Shown here in pieces: positions 4,869 to 5,017 of a DNA stretch of 5,017 bases. Both the position numbers and the translations under genes were made by a program. This DNA is from Candidatus Geohydrothermomicrobium daggyaiense (GTDB taxonomy: Bacteria > Actinomycetota > Geothermincolia > Fen-727 > JACVIW01): NCBI GenBank assembly GCA_015711695.1, contig JACVIW010000187.1, positions 1 through 5,017 on the forward strand, in the 5' to 3' direction. Positions within the stretch are counted from its first letter, which is position 1. Each line of letters opens with the position of its first letter. The notes beneath the pieces were generated by a model. It worked only from the letters and a program-made list of their open reading frames with translations. It was not told the origin of the DNA and ran no database searches.

Positions 4869-4905
4869 GGTAACATTCGAGAATTCTTGAGGCTGCGATG
4901 TAACC
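4869..4905. repeat. Nested inverted repeat, possible operator
   Basis: Outer arms GGTAACAT (4869-4876) and ATGTAACC (4898-4905) are complementary at 7 of 8 positions. Between them, TCGAGAATTCTTGA (4877-4890) is a palindrome with one G-T exception and no loop. The arrangement is visible directly; function is inferred. Confidence 0.55.
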
Positions 4906-4915
4906 AGGATAGAAA
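4887..4915 (+). promoter_or_regulatory. Weak candidate promoter reading out of the window
   Basis: TTGAGG (4887-4892), 17-nt spacing, TAGAAA (4910-4915). The -35 is the same hexamer as in the amrS promoter candidate, and it overlaps the inner palindrome. No gene starts in the remaining ~100 nt, so this is speculative. Confidence 0.25.
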
Positions 4916-5017
4916 AATGTGCAAACATCCCTATGCCCAGCGCGACAACGGACGAAAACAGTCCTTCACTCCCTGTAGCCGGGTATGTTTCCTGTTTTCC
5001 ACGTAATAATGGAATAA

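Larger units (their letters stand above)
4716..5017. other. Gene-free right end of the window
   Basis: No convincing gene is seen. A 75-codon forward frame (4779-5006) and a reverse frame antisense to the tRNA are open but have no SD, no domain and atypical composition. The stretch holds two small hairpins near 4762-4810 and a nested inverted repeat at 4869-4905. There is no T-rich terminator after the tRNA. Confidence 0.5.

Noticed and set aside
4649..4924. Minus-strand 91-codon frame ending GGGGRIRTYVGCANGF
   Set aside because: The C-terminal part is the antisense translation of tRNA-Tyr, a familiar false protein, and the rest has no features.
4779..5006. Forward 75-codon frame at the right end
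   Set aside because: There is no SD, the composition is irregular with many Cys, Arg and Ser, and it covers the inverted repeats. Not supported as a gene.

Overview
The window carries bacterial DNA with six protein genes, all on the + strand, and one tRNA gene. The proteins are bacterial in type: a STAS anti-anti-sigma factor with its GHKL serine kinase, plus DapA. The tRNA gene encodes its own CCA. By eye the DNA is about half G+C. Five of the six genes appear to start with TTG or GTG, and several are preceded by Shine-Dalgarno (SD) sites of the GGGTGA(T) type. Use of TTG together with an AmmeMemoRadiSam radical-SAM gene fits an anaerobic or thermophile-like Gram-positive or actinobacterial lineage, but the sequence alone does not fix the phylum.

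Layout: 1-46 is upstream edge. 47-931 is dapA, the first committed step of the diaminopimelate/lysine pathway, with every lysine-feedback residue of the E. coli enzyme conserved. A 121-nt gap contains a good candidate promoter and a triplicated hexamer. 1053-2036 is amrS (AmmeMemoRadiSam radical-SAM enzyme). 2111-2491 encodes a small, very basic protein of unknown function with one C-terminal membrane segment. After a gap with an inverted repeat, 2609-2989 (STAS antagonist) and 2990-3439 (RsbW/SpoIIAB-like kinase) abut exactly and form a partner-switching module; no sigma factor or phosphatase lies in the window. 3440-3522 is a compact junction with a 14-bp repeat of an SD-like block. 3523-4356 encodes a DUF72 (YecE-like) TIM-barrel protein. 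4357-4630 has no gene but ends in a putative extended -10 promoter inside a perfect palindrome, directly before tRNA-Tyr(GTA) at 4631-4715. The last 302 nt hold no convincing gene; they contain two small hairpins and a nested inverted repeat over a weak promoter-like sequence pointing out of the window.

How the genes relate: the STAS and kinase genes clearly work together. The DUF72 gene is probably co-transcribed with them, judging from spacing and an SD that follows closely. dapA, amrS and the basic protein are co-directional but need not be functionally linked. I do not see a clear new multi-gene system. The better leads are the orphan partner-switching pair with its unusual 3' junction, the basic tail-anchored protein, and the palindromes that overlap promoter elements.
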